Shown piece by piece: positions 33,391 to 41,187 of a stretch of 64,000 bases of DNA. Each line of letters opens with the position of its first letter. The stretch's first letter is position 1. Position numbers and translations under genes: made by a program. Origin of the DNA: Ferrimonas balearica DSM 9799 (GTDB lineage: Bacteria > Pseudomonadota > Gammaproteobacteria > Enterobacterales > Shewanellaceae); the NCBI RefSeq assembly GCF_000148645.1, contig NC_014541.1, forward strand, positions 2,317,139 to 2,381,138, read 5' to 3'. Below the pieces are notes generated by a model. It saw only the letters and a list, made by a program, of their open reading frames with translations, had not been told where the DNA came from and did no database searches.

Positions 33391-33450
33391 AGTCGGCGCG
33401 AACCGCCCGAAAAACCGGGCAAAATTCCGCCGCACAACAACAGGAGGGAA

Positions 33451-33567
33451 ATGAAAACACTACGCCAGCACTACGCCCGCAACACCAGCGCAATGTTCGG
33501 TCAAATTCTGAGCCGATTCCATCTCGTTAAGGGCGGTCGATTTTTCGCCATTAACGCTGTAATTTAA
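33451..33567 (+). CDS. Possible 38-residue basic small protein
   Basis: A short ORF on the + strand, opposite to its neighbours, with a full AGGAGGG ribosome site just upstream (spacing is short). The product (MKTLRQHYARNTSAMFGQIL start) is basic and has no membrane segment. It could be a genuine small protein, a leader ORF or chance. Nothing else supports it. Confidence 0.3.
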   Translation: MKTLRQHYARNTSAMFGQILSRFHLVKGGRFFAINAVI

Positions 33568-33602
33568 TTACCGTTTCGTCCTTTTAAAACGGTCACTTGC
33601 GC

Positions 33603-34244
33603 CTATTTCTGGCTTTTTTCACCTTGCGCCAACCAGTGCTGATACAAGCCATCAATGTCACCGCTGCACAACCGTGACATTGCGGCGGCCAATTGCGCCT
33701 CCGGCCAGTCCCACCAGGCCATCTCCAGCAGTTTGGCCTGGGCGGCATCATCAAACCGGTGGCGAATCAGACGCGCCGGATTGCCCGCCACAATGGCATA
33801 GGGCGGCACATCCTTGGTGACCACTGCACGGGCCGCAATCACCGCCCCGTGGCCGACCTTAACCCCCGGCAGAATCATCGCTTCACTGCCAACCCAGACG
33901 TCGTTGCCCAACACGGTGTCCCCGGCCGGTTGCCAGGCGTCGTTGGCATCGGCAAACGCCGGATTGTCCTGATAGAAGAAGGGAAAGGTGGTGATCCAGT
34001 CCATGCGGTGGCCCTGGTTGCCCGCCATCACAAACACCGCGCCGGTGCCGATGGAGCAGTAACGCCCGATGATCAGGCGGTCGACGTCGGTGCGGTCCGG
34101 CACCAGATAGCGCACACAGTGCTCAAAGGGGTGACCGTGGTAGTAACCGGAATAGTAGCTGTGCGCCCCCACGTCGATATTGGGGTTGCTGACCTGCTCC
34201 GCCAGCGGTTTGCCGGCAAAGGGGGATTCAAAGTAGTTGTTCAT
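33603..34244 (-). CDS. catB: CatB-type hexapeptide O-acetyltransferase
   Basis: A 213-residue left-handed beta-helix acetyltransferase of the xenobiotic (type B chloramphenicol) group. [18 protein letters not shown] and [13 protein letters not shown] are typical; the catalytic His is in [10 protein letters not shown]. Hexapeptide turns ([32 protein letters not shown] region) end in [17 protein letters not shown]. Such enzymes use acetyl-CoA and can acetylate chloramphenicol, virginiamycin or sugars. It is a chromosomal stand-alone gene with backbone composition, so more likely intrinsic than acquired. AGGAG precedes the ATG. Confidence 0.88.
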   Translation of the reverse strand: MNNYFESPFAGKPLAEQVSNPNIDVGAHSYYSGYYHGHPFEHCVRYLVPDRTDVDRLIIGRYCSIGTGAVFVMAGNQGHRMDWITTFPFFYQDNPAFADANDAWQPAGDTVLGNDVWVGSEAMILPGVKVGHGAVIAARAVVTKDVPPYAIVAGNPARLIRHRFDDAAQAKLLEMAWWDWPEAQLAAAMSRLCSGDIDGLYQHWLAQGEKSQK

Positions 34245-34322
34245 AATGCTCCTGCAATGTCGCCGTTATGGTAGGCCAAATTGCCGGAGCATGGCGTGAC
34301 GCTGCTGGCGAAACGCCAAGGT

Positions 34323-34955
34323 TCAGGCACTTTGCAGCGGGGCTGCCAGCCACTCGGGCTGGCCCAGCGGCAACACCTCACTGCCCTGAATCACCAGCGC
34401 GCTGTGGTCATCGCACATGGCCACCGGGTAGCAGTGATGGCGGGCCAGGGCCGCCGCCGCGGTTTTCAGCTGCGGCTGGGCGTGGGGCAGGAACAGAAAA
34501 GGCAGCAGGTTGGCGCCCTGGGTGTCGTCCAGTTCCACCGAATTGGGGTCGCCGCACAGTGAGGCGGTATCGATGCTGGGGGTTAACACCATGGCACCCG
34601 CACTGACGCCCACCAGTGCCCTGCCCGACTCGCCATGACGCTTAAGGGGCAACAACAGGTTTCGGGCCTGCAACCCCGCCAGAAAGCGGTAGGTGTTGCC
34701 GCCGCTGAGGTGAATCAGGTCGCACTCCAGCACCCGCTGGGCGGTGTCGGCATCGAAGCGCTGCTCCAGCTCCAGGTAGTGGACCTCGCCCGCGCCGAGC
34801 CGGCGGTACATCGCCCGAACCGGTTCAAAGTAGTGCCATTGGGGGTCGGGCTCTGCCGCAATATAGCCGATGCGGGGACGCGTCATGCCACTGAGCACCT
34901 GGCGCAATGCGGCCTGGGCGGCCGGGGAGTCCGGCTGGCTGATCAAGGCGATCAT
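34323..34955 (-). CDS. Peptidase S51 / dipeptidase E-like protein
   Basis: A 210-residue protein of the dipeptidase E (S51) and cyanophycinase group. LIHLSGGNTYRFLAGLQ (residues about 79-95) and GVSAGAMVLTPSID carry the oxyanion Gly-Gly-Asn and the nucleophile Ser. MCDDHSALVIQG near the end could supply the His of the triad. No signal peptide. Its ATG overlaps the preceding membrane protein gene by 4 bp. Substrate would be Asp-Xaa dipeptides if it is true PepE, but the family is broader. Confidence 0.78.
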   Translation of the reverse strand: MIALISQPDSPAAQAALRQVLSGMTRPRIGYIAAEPDPQWHYFEPVRAMYRRLGAGEVHYLELEQRFDADTAQRVLECDLIHLSGGNTYRFLAGLQARNLLLPLKRHGESGRALVGVSAGAMVLTPSIDTASLCGDPNSVELDDTQGANLLPFLFLPHAQPQLKTAAAALARHHCYPVAMCDDHSALVIQGSEVLPLGQPEWLAAPLQSA

Positions 34956-35425
34956 GGCGTGCCTGCCTTACCCGCCTCGAGGATGGGCAAACCCGCTTCG
35001 GTGGGGATGTAGATGCGCTCGCCTTTGCCATCCTGCAGCCCCTTAATCCAGACGTAGCGCAGGTAGGCTTCGTTGTCCTTCAGCGAGGCGCCGATGATGC
35101 GGTTGGCCTCTGCCGCGGCTTTAGCCCGTTCAATGTCCGCCTGCCCTTCGGCACGGGCGCGAACAATCTGAGCCTCGCCTTCGGCCTGGGCCAGAGTTAC
35201 TTTGGCCTTGGCTTGCATCAGCGCGGCCTGCTCCCGGGCCCGGGCCTCCTCAATCAGGATCTGTTTGCTCCACTCCGCCTCTTTCAGCGCCGCGATGCCA
35301 CTCATCTCCTGCTTATACACCCGGTATTTGGGCCAGGCCCACAGTGCCGCGATGATCAGCAGCACCACCAGTAAGATCAGTGTCAGCAGGCCGCCAAAGG
35401 CCAGTGCCGGTCCGTTCCGGTTCAT
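34952..35425 (-). CDS. Membrane-anchored coiled-coil protein resembling an SPFH tail
   Basis: A 157-residue protein with one N-terminal membrane helix (residues 10-31, AFGGLLTLILLVVLLIIAALWAW in part), then an Ala/Glu/Arg-rich coiled coil (LIEEARAREQAALMQAKAKV, ARAEGQADIERAKAAAEANR). It ends in LRYVWIKGLQDGKGERIYIPTEAGLPI. The latter looks like the C-terminal part of SPFH/prohibitin-like proteins, but the SPFH domain itself is missing. It overlaps the S51 peptidase by 4 bp. Function unknown; a membrane scaffold for the peptidase is speculation. Confidence 0.7.
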   Translation of the reverse strand: MNRNGPALAFGGLLTLILLVVLLIIAALWAWPKYRVYKQEMSGIAALKEAEWSKQILIEEARAREQAALMQAKAKVTLAQAEGEAQIVRARAEGQADIERAKAAAEANRIIGASLKDNEAYLRYVWIKGLQDGKGERIYIPTEAGLPILEAGKAGTP

Positions 35426-35546
35426 TCCACGTTGTCCCTGTGTTCTGGCCCGGAGGGGGCACTCCCGCCCTCCCCGATTGGCTCAATCCAATGCGTTAAT
35501 CCGACCCAAAGCTATCAGCTAACCCGTTCAGATTGAAGGCAAAGCC

Positions 35547-36692
35547 TCAATCCAGTCGTTTTTTAAAGCGCAGCGAGGCGACCACCAGGCCCACCACGGT
35601 AAAGCCCGCCAGCCACAGGGCATCCGGTTGCAGATCCGCCAACGTCGCGTCCCGCAGGATCACCCCACGGATGGCCCGCATAAAGTGGGTAGCAGGCAGC
35701 ACCTCCGCAATCTGCTGCGCCACTTTGGGCATCCCCTCATAGGGGAACATAAAGCCGGACAGCAGAATCGACGGCAGCAACACAAACACCGTCATCTGCA
35801 TCGCCTGCAACTGATTGCTGGCCAGGGTGGAGATCACCAGCCCCAGCGACAGGCTGGCGGCAATAAACAGTCCGGTGATGCCCGCCAGGCTGGCCAGTGA
35901 GCCGCCGATGGGCACATGGAACACCCAGTGGCCGAGCCCAAGGATGATGCCCACCTGAATAAAGCCGATAAAGACGTAGGGGATGATCTTGCCGATCATC
36001 AACTCGATGGAGCGCACTGGCGTGTTGATCAGCATCTCCATATTGCCCCGCTCCCGTTCACGGACGATGGCGGCGGAGGTGAACATGATCATGGTCATGG
36101 TGAGGATCACCCCCACCAGACCCGGCACGATATTGACCGCGGTGCGCTGCTCCGGGTTAAAGAACAGGGTGACTTCAAAGGTGGGCACGGTGCGGTTGGC
36201 CGGTTGCCGGAACAGCTCTTTCAGAGGCATCGCCCTGAGTCCCTTGATCGCCCCGGCGATCATGGTGTCCGAGCCATCCACCAGCCAGTGCGCCACCGGA
36301 CGGCTGGTCTCTTCATCGGTGGCGGGCGGCGAACCCAACCCCACACTCTGGTGGCGCACCAGGCGTTGGCTCAGGTCTTCCGGGATCACCAGCGCGGCAC
36401 GCACGGTGGAGGCTTTAATGGCCGCTTCCGCCTCCTGCACCGTGGCGAACTGCTCGGTGAACTTCACCACCTGGGTGGCGCTGACGGTCTGCACCAGTAT
36501 GCGGGACAACGCGGTGTTGCTTTGGTCCACCACCGCCACCGGGATCTGGCGGATGTTGGTGTTGATGGCATAGCCGAACAGCATCAGCTGGATCAGCGGA
36601 ATCATCACCACCATGCCGAAGGTCATCCGGTCCCGGCTGAGCTGGGTCAGCTCCTTGCCGACGATCGCCAGTATGCGACTAAGACTTTGCAT
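35547..36692 (-). CDS. ABC-2 type exporter permease
   Basis: A 381-residue permease starting at MQSLSRILAIVGKELTQL. One N-terminal helix (residues 23-42, MVVMIPLIQLMLFGYAINTN), a large periplasmic domain, then five C-terminal helices typical of ABC2_membrane_3 / YhhJ-YbhS-like proteins. RERERGNMEMLINTPVRSIELMIGK is the conserved cytoplasmic coupling element. Its start overlaps the ATPase gene by 14 bp; longer frames are shadows. With the ATPase and the lipoprotein adaptor it forms a drug- or metabolite-type exporter operon. Confidence 0.9.
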   Translation of the reverse strand: MQSLSRILAIVGKELTQLSRDRMTFGMVVMIPLIQLMLFGYAINTNIRQIPVAVVDQSNTALSRILVQTVSATQVVKFTEQFATVQEAEAAIKASTVRAALVIPEDLSQRLVRHQSVGLGSPPATDEETSRPVAHWLVDGSDTMIAGAIKGLRAMPLKELFRQPANRTVPTFEVTLFFNPEQRTAVNIVPGLVGVILTMTMIMFTSAAIVRERERGNMEMLINTPVRSIELMIGKIIPYVFIGFIQVGIILGLGHWVFHVPIGGSLASLAGITGLFIAASLSLGLVISTLASNQLQAMQMTVFVLLPSILLSGFMFPYEGMPKVAQQIAEVLPATHFMRAIRGVILRDATLADLQPDALWLAGFTVVGLVVASLRFKKRLD

Positions 36693-37620
36693 GGGACGCC
36701 CCTCCCCGGCCACCGGTGCAGGTGACAAACACATCCTCCAGACTGGGCCGCACCGCCTCAATGGCATTGGCGCCCGCCAACTCCGGCAACTGGCGAAGCC
36801 AGCTGGCGGGGTCATTCACCTGATCGGACACCAATACCCGAAGCCGCGCCCCTAACTGGGCCGCCGAAGTCACTTCGGGACGGGCCACCAGTTGCTGTTT
36901 CAGTGCGCGCAGGTCCGGCGCGGCCACCTCCACCACTTTGGCGCCCATATTGTCCATCAGCCCCTCCGGGCTGCCATCCGCCCGTTTCTGGCCCCGTTCG
37001 AGAATGGCCAGGCGATGGCACCGCTCCGCTTCATCCATATAGTGGGTGGAAACCAGGATGCTGGTGCCCTGATCGCACAGGTCAAACAGCTGTTCCCAGA
37101 ACTCGCGACGGTTTTCCGGGTCCACCGCGGAGGTGGGCTCATCGAGAAACAGCAGTCGCGGCTGATGAATCACAGCGGCAGCCAGGGCCAGGCGCTGACG
37201 CTGTCCGCCACTCATGCTGCCGGCGCGCTGGTTGGCGTTCTCCGTCAGGCCATAGATGGACAGCAGTTGGTCGATACGGCGCCGCCCCTCCCGGTACGGC
37301 AGGCTGTAGATCCGGGCCACAAAACGCAGGTTCTCCAATACCGTCAAATCCTCGTATAGGGAGAATTTCTGAGTCATGTAGCCAATCTGCCGTTTCAGCG
37401 CTTCCGCCTGCTGCGGCAGTTTCAGCCCCAGCACCGTGGCCTCACCGACGCTGGGGGTCAGCAGTCCGGTCAGCATGCGGATGGTGGTGGTTTTGCCGCA
37501 GCCGTTGGGGCCGAGAAAGCCGTAGATGGTGCCCGGCGCCACCTGCAGGTCGACATCATCAACCGCAGTAAAATCACCGAACCGGCGGGTCAGACCCCGC
37601 GCTTCAATTGCCCACTCCAT
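36679..37620 (-). CDS. ABC exporter ATP-binding protein
   Basis: A 313-residue ATPase. Walker A LGPNGCGKTTT (about residue 37), signature MSGGQRQR (about 135), Walker B LLFLDEPTSAVDP and the switch His in VSTHYMDEAERC are intact. A C-terminal extension (residues 220-313) ends with LEDVFVTCTGG, as usual in the NodI/YbhF-like drug-exporter group. It starts 3 bp after the adaptor stop with GGGGGAG upstream and overlaps the permease, giving one operon: adaptor, ATPase, permease. Confidence 0.93.
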   Translation of the reverse strand: MEWAIEARGLTRRFGDFTAVDDVDLQVAPGTIYGFLGPNGCGKTTTIRMLTGLLTPSVGEATVLGLKLPQQAEALKRQIGYMTQKFSLYEDLTVLENLRFVARIYSLPYREGRRRIDQLLSIYGLTENANQRAGSMSGGQRQRLALAAAVIHQPRLLFLDEPTSAVDPENRREFWEQLFDLCDQGTSILVSTHYMDEAERCHRLAILERGQKRADGSPEGLMDNMGAKVVEVAAPDLRALKQQLVARPEVTSAAQLGARLRVLVSDQVNDPASWLRQLPELAGANAIEAVRPSLEDVFVTCTGGRGGASHAKS

Positions 37621-37623
37621 CGG

Positions 37624-38574
37624 TCACTCCCCCGTCGGCATGTCCACCTGCACCGGCACGCCGCTGGGCAGGTTGGCGGCACTGGCAGGCAGTTGCACCT
37701 CGGCCAGGTACATCAGGCGGGCACGCTCCTCCTGATTGAGGGCGTAATAGGGGGTAAATGCGGGTTCCTGACTGATCCAGCGCACGCTGCCCTCTATCGG
37801 GTCAGGCAAGCCATCAATATGAACGGTTAACTCGCTGCCGGTGCGGATATGCACCCGATAGGGTTCCGGCACATAGACGCGGGCATAGGGCGCATCACCG
37901 GCCAGCAACACCGCCACCGGGCTGCCCACCGTGACCCGCTCGCCAAGGTTCCAGGGCAGGCTGTCCAGCACCCCATCGCGGGTGGCGGTGATGGTGAGGT
38001 CGGACAGCCGCTTACGCTCACTCTCCAGTGACGCCTGATTGGCCGCCAGCTCCGCTTCAGCCATACGCAGGTCCTCTTCACGGGTGCCGTTGGTCAGCTC
38101 GCGCAGTTGCTCCTGGGCCGAGCGCAGGTTGGCGTCAGCGGCGTCGCGGTTGGCCAGCGCCCGGTCGAGGTCGGCCTGGCTGATCATCCTGCGTGCCACC
38201 AGGTCACGGTTGCGCTGGTAGGTTTGCTGCGCATCCAGCAAGGTGGCCCGCGCACCGGCCACCCGGGCCTGGGCAGCCGCCACCTCCTCTTCACGGGCAC
38301 CGTTGCGCAGCTTCTCCAGATTGGCCTGAGCGCGGATCACCTCCGCTTCGGCCCGAGCCACCACAGAACGTTGCTGACGGTCATCCAGCTGCACCAGCAC
38401 CTGGCCGGTCTCCACCGTCTGCCCCTGCGCCACCGGCAGGCTGACCACCACCTCGTTTACCGTTGCGGTCAGGGCAACCCGGTCCCGCTCCAGCGTCCCC
38501 AACGCCAGGTGTTCCGGCCCATAGCTGCACGCGGACAAAAGCATTCCCGCCAGTACCACCATGCCACTGCGCAT
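37624..38574 (-). CDS. Lipoprotein HlyD-type adaptor of the ABC-2 exporter
   Basis: A 316-residue membrane-fusion protein, lipid-anchored rather than membrane-spanning: VVLAGMLLSAC has the lipobox with Cys15. Lipoyl half-motif VVSLPVAQGQTVETGQVLVQLD, then a coiled coil of about 120 residues with two near-identical NGAREEE and NGTREED turns, and the second lipoyl half ITATRDGVLDSLPWNLGERV. The start at 38574 has GAGG upstream; the longer frame from 38634 would hide the signal. First gene of the exporter operon. Confidence 0.88.
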   Translation of the reverse strand: MRSGMVVLAGMLLSACSYGPEHLALGTLERDRVALTATVNEVVVSLPVAQGQTVETGQVLVQLDDRQQRSVVARAEAEVIRAQANLEKLRNGAREEEVAAAQARVAGARATLLDAQQTYQRNRDLVARRMISQADLDRALANRDAADANLRSAQEQLRELTNGTREEDLRMAEAELAANQASLESERKRLSDLTITATRDGVLDSLPWNLGERVTVGSPVAVLLAGDAPYARVYVPEPYRVHIRTGSELTVHIDGLPDPIEGSVRWISQEPAFTPYYALNQEERARLMYLAEVQLPASAANLPSGVPVQVDMPTGE

Positions 38575-38704
38575 ACTCGCCTCATCAGTTTGTGGTTGTG
38601 GCTTTACTTTTGGTGAAATACAAAAGAAATACAAGGTGATGAGATCAAGCCTTCGGAGGCGTTAGCCATTGCTACACTGTCCAGAGGGTGACTAAGGAGG
38701 GTTT

Positions 38705-39094
38705 ATGAGCGCACAAGCGCGACTGCGGATACTCAAGTGGGTGCTGCGGGTGGCGGGGCTTGTCATGCTGTTCGGCTGGTTGCCGCTGTCACTGCTGTGG
38801 CCATCGGGCTGGGGCTGGTACCTGCAAACCGACCATCTCTACTTTGAGGTGCTGCTTGGTGTGTACGCCACTCTGGGCGTATTTCTCATCTGGGCCGCCA
38901 GTGATCCTCTCGCCCATCGCAGCCTGATCTGGTTTACCGCCTGGTCCAGCCTGGTGCATGGCGGCGTGATGACCTGGCAGGCACTGCGCGACCCGTCCCA
39001 CTTCGGCCACTTCTGGGGTGACGTCCCCGCCTTGCTGGTGCTGGCCGTGCTGATCTTCGTATTGATGCCCAAGCACGGATGGGACCTCAGCTGA
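38705..39094 (+). CDS. Four-helix membrane protein, DUF6632-like
   Basis: A 129-residue inner-membrane protein with four hydrophobic segments (about residues 13-34, 46-64, 74-91 and 103-122). HLYFEVLLGVYATLGVFLIWA and HRSLIWFTAWSSLVHGGVM are well defined; I recall this pattern from a small DUF (6632) family but cannot verify it. Three or more histidines lie next to membrane segments. AAGGAGG precedes the ATG. It is divergent from the exporter operon. Function unknown. Confidence 0.7.
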   Translation: MSAQARLRILKWVLRVAGLVMLFGWLPLSLLWPSGWGWYLQTDHLYFEVLLGVYATLGVFLIWAASDPLAHRSLIWFTAWSSLVHGGVMTWQALRDPSHFGHFWGDVPALLVLAVLIFVLMPKHGWDLS

Positions 39095-39149
39095 CCTGCA
39101 CGTTGCCCCACAGTAACCACTGTGATATACGGGTTACTTCGTTGTTTCC

Positions 39150-39623
39150 ATGGAAGAATTCTCAGTGCAGGACCATACCCAAGATCTGGAGTTTGTGCGC
39201 TCCGCCACCCTCAGTACCATCGTTAATACCGAGATCCGGCCCAGCGCCCTGCATGGCTTCGGCCTGCACGCCACCGCCCCGATCGCCGCCGGCACCCTGC
39301 TGTGCGTGCTTGACGGTCAGGTGATGCCCATCGCCCACTATCAGAAGATGGAAGCGCAGATCGGCCCCAGCCTCGGGCCATTCCGCAAGTACGTCTACAT
39401 GGAGTGCAACTACCTCGACAACCAGACACTGCTGGCCCGCAACTTCCGCACCAGCTACAGCTACATCAACCACGCCCGGGACGCCAATACCGAACTGGTG
39501 CGCCACCCTCTGCGCCTGGTGGCCCTGCGTGATATCGCCGCGGATGAAGAGATGACGGTGGATTACCGGAAAGAGCAGCTTTCCGATGACTACCTCAATG
39601 ACCCTGCCAAACAGTTTCTTTAA
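39150..39623 (+). CDS. SET-domain protein (putative protein lysine methyltransferase)
   Basis: A 157-residue protein that is essentially a bare SET domain. RPSALHGFGLHATAPIAAGT (residues about 30-49) is the N-SET motif binding S-adenosylmethionine. SYINHARDANTEL is the NHS/NH-x(D/S)-x-N element, and ALRDIAADEEMTVDYRKE is the catalytic C-SET motif with Tyr. No post-SET cysteines and no signal peptide. Bacterial SET proteins methylate ribosomal or nucleoid proteins in the few studied cases. The ATG at 39150 lacks a clear ribosome site. The gene lies 17 bp before a membrane protein gene with which it may be cotranscribed. Confidence 0.88.
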   Translation: MEEFSVQDHTQDLEFVRSATLSTIVNTEIRPSALHGFGLHATAPIAAGTLLCVLDGQVMPIAHYQKMEAQIGPSLGPFRKYVYMECNYLDNQTLLARNFRTSYSYINHARDANTELVRHPLRLVALRDIAADEEMTVDYRKEQLSDDYLNDPAKQFL

Positions 39624-39640
39624 GGCGGGGCCGCTCAGAG

Positions 39641-40999
39641 ATGGTGAAAATCCGCATGATGTGCGTGCAGCCCATCGAGGTGAGCGTCGAGCAGTACGAA
39701 AACCTGCTGGTGCGCAAATCTCACGCCCGTTCGCTGCACAGCCGCTATGACCAGAACCCGTTCCATACCGAATGGCTGCAACAGTTCCGCCAGCACCACC
39801 GCAAGTTTGTCAACAACAAGTCCCTGTTCGGCGAGGAGACCCAGCGGGTCGACGCCAACACCCTGAAAGCTGACCTCGCCCAGCCCCTGTACCACGTTGG
39901 GGGTGAGCACGACCTGTCGGAGTACCTGATCCCGGAAGAGACGGTGTACGACCTGGTGTTCGACCCGCGCTTCTTTAACTTTGTGTTGGTGTATGAGCTG
40001 GCGTTTGCCCTGCCGGAGCACAAGCTGGGGCAGATCCTGACTGCCGATCAGGCCGATGTGCGCCAGGACGATTTCTACAACACCCTGCGACGCCTGATGG
40101 TGAAGGAGCGCGATGATTCGCCGTTGTCCCAATGGGCCGTTGCCATCCGCCAGCAGGTGCTGGATACGGTGGAAACCACCTGCCGGGCGGAGCGTCGCCG
40201 TAATGGGTTTAAAGTCGCCAACATCGGCAATAACTCCGGCAACATCACCTTTTTTGTCGACGCGCCGGTCAGCGATACCCGGGTCAAGGGCCTGTTCCTC
40301 AACTGCAACGCCAACGCCGAGCGCCTGTTGGGGAACTGCACCACGGTGGTGGACAACGACAAGGTGCATTACGCCTTCTTCAGCCGCTTCCACACCATCA
40401 TCAGCGATGACCCCCGCTACTACTACCGCTATGCTCCCATCCAGTACCACATCCAGTTCATCTGGTTCTATGTGCGCTACTACAGCGAGATCATGGAGGT
40501 GCTGAACCATCACGTGATGGCGCTGAACAGCCAGGCCCGCATCGGCTCCAAACGCCACGTGATCGATGAGTACATCAACAAGATCGAACAGCTGAAGATG
40601 CACAACGAAAACTTCAAGCTGGCCATTGAGTCCGACAATACGGCGGTGTACGCCCAAATCGAGGGCAAGTGGAACATCGAGAGCAGCCTGGCCAACGCCC
40701 AGTCCTACGTCTCCTTTTTTAAGGACTATCTGGAACGGGCTTACATCCGCAAAGCGGAGCGGGCCAGCCAGCGCCAGAACCACATCCTGTTTGTGATCTC
40801 CTGCATCCAGATCCTCGGCCTTATCAGCATCTGGAGCGACTACCTCGGCCTCTCCAAGCTGAAACACGCGGTGCTGGGCACTGAGCTGAGTCACCAAAGC
40901 GGCGAGTACTGGCTGCTGCACTTCAACACCTGGCTGCCCATCGCCCTGTTTGCCAGCCTGATCGCGCTGGTGGTGTTCGCCTACTTCAAAAGCGATTAA
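39641..40999 (+). CDS. Large protein with C-terminal two-helix membrane anchor, CorA-like layout
   Basis: A 452-residue protein. The first 350 residues are soluble and polar, with a Tyr-rich patch (SDDPRYYYRYAPIQYHIQF) and helical segments that end in a coiled coil (VIDEYINKIEQLKMHNENF). Two C-terminal membrane helices (residues about 376-396 and 428-447) follow. This layout resembles CorA-type metal channels, but I see no GMN motif, so transport is unproven. Starts 17 bp after the SET gene and ends before a hairpin terminator. A membrane-anchored partner of the SET protein is possible. Confidence 0.65.
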   Translation: MVKIRMMCVQPIEVSVEQYENLLVRKSHARSLHSRYDQNPFHTEWLQQFRQHHRKFVNNKSLFGEETQRVDANTLKADLAQPLYHVGGEHDLSEYLIPEETVYDLVFDPRFFNFVLVYELAFALPEHKLGQILTADQADVRQDDFYNTLRRLMVKERDDSPLSQWAVAIRQQVLDTVETTCRAERRRNGFKVANIGNNSGNITFFVDAPVSDTRVKGLFLNCNANAERLLGNCTTVVDNDKVHYAFFSRFHTIISDDPRYYYRYAPIQYHIQFIWFYVRYYSEIMEVLNHHVMALNSQARIGSKRHVIDEYINKIEQLKMHNENFKLAIESDNTAVYAQIEGKWNIESSLANAQSYVSFFKDYLERAYIRKAERASQRQNHILFVISCIQILGLISIWSDYLGLSKLKHAVLGTELSHQSGEYWLLHFNTWLPIALFASLIALVVFAYFKSD

Positions 41000-41007
41000 G
41001 GCCCCTG

Positions 41008-41033
41008 CCCCACACGGCGACTGCCGTGTGGGG
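41008..41033 (+). terminator. Hairpin after the SET-protein gene pair
   Basis: A perfect 11-bp stem (CCCCACACGGC / GCCGTGTGGGG) with a 4-nt loop lies 9 bp after the stop. The T tract is weak. Confidence 0.65.
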
Positions 41034-41187
41034 CGGTTACCCTTTCCCGTTGACCCGCCGTCCCGCCGATGCTGAGGCCGCAACAGGCCCGACACACCGC
41101 TCCACTCTGACGCCTCCCCCGATACCGCGCTAACCTTCTATTCTCTATGGATTCATCATCCGCCGGTCTCATCAAGGAGTGAACTCA

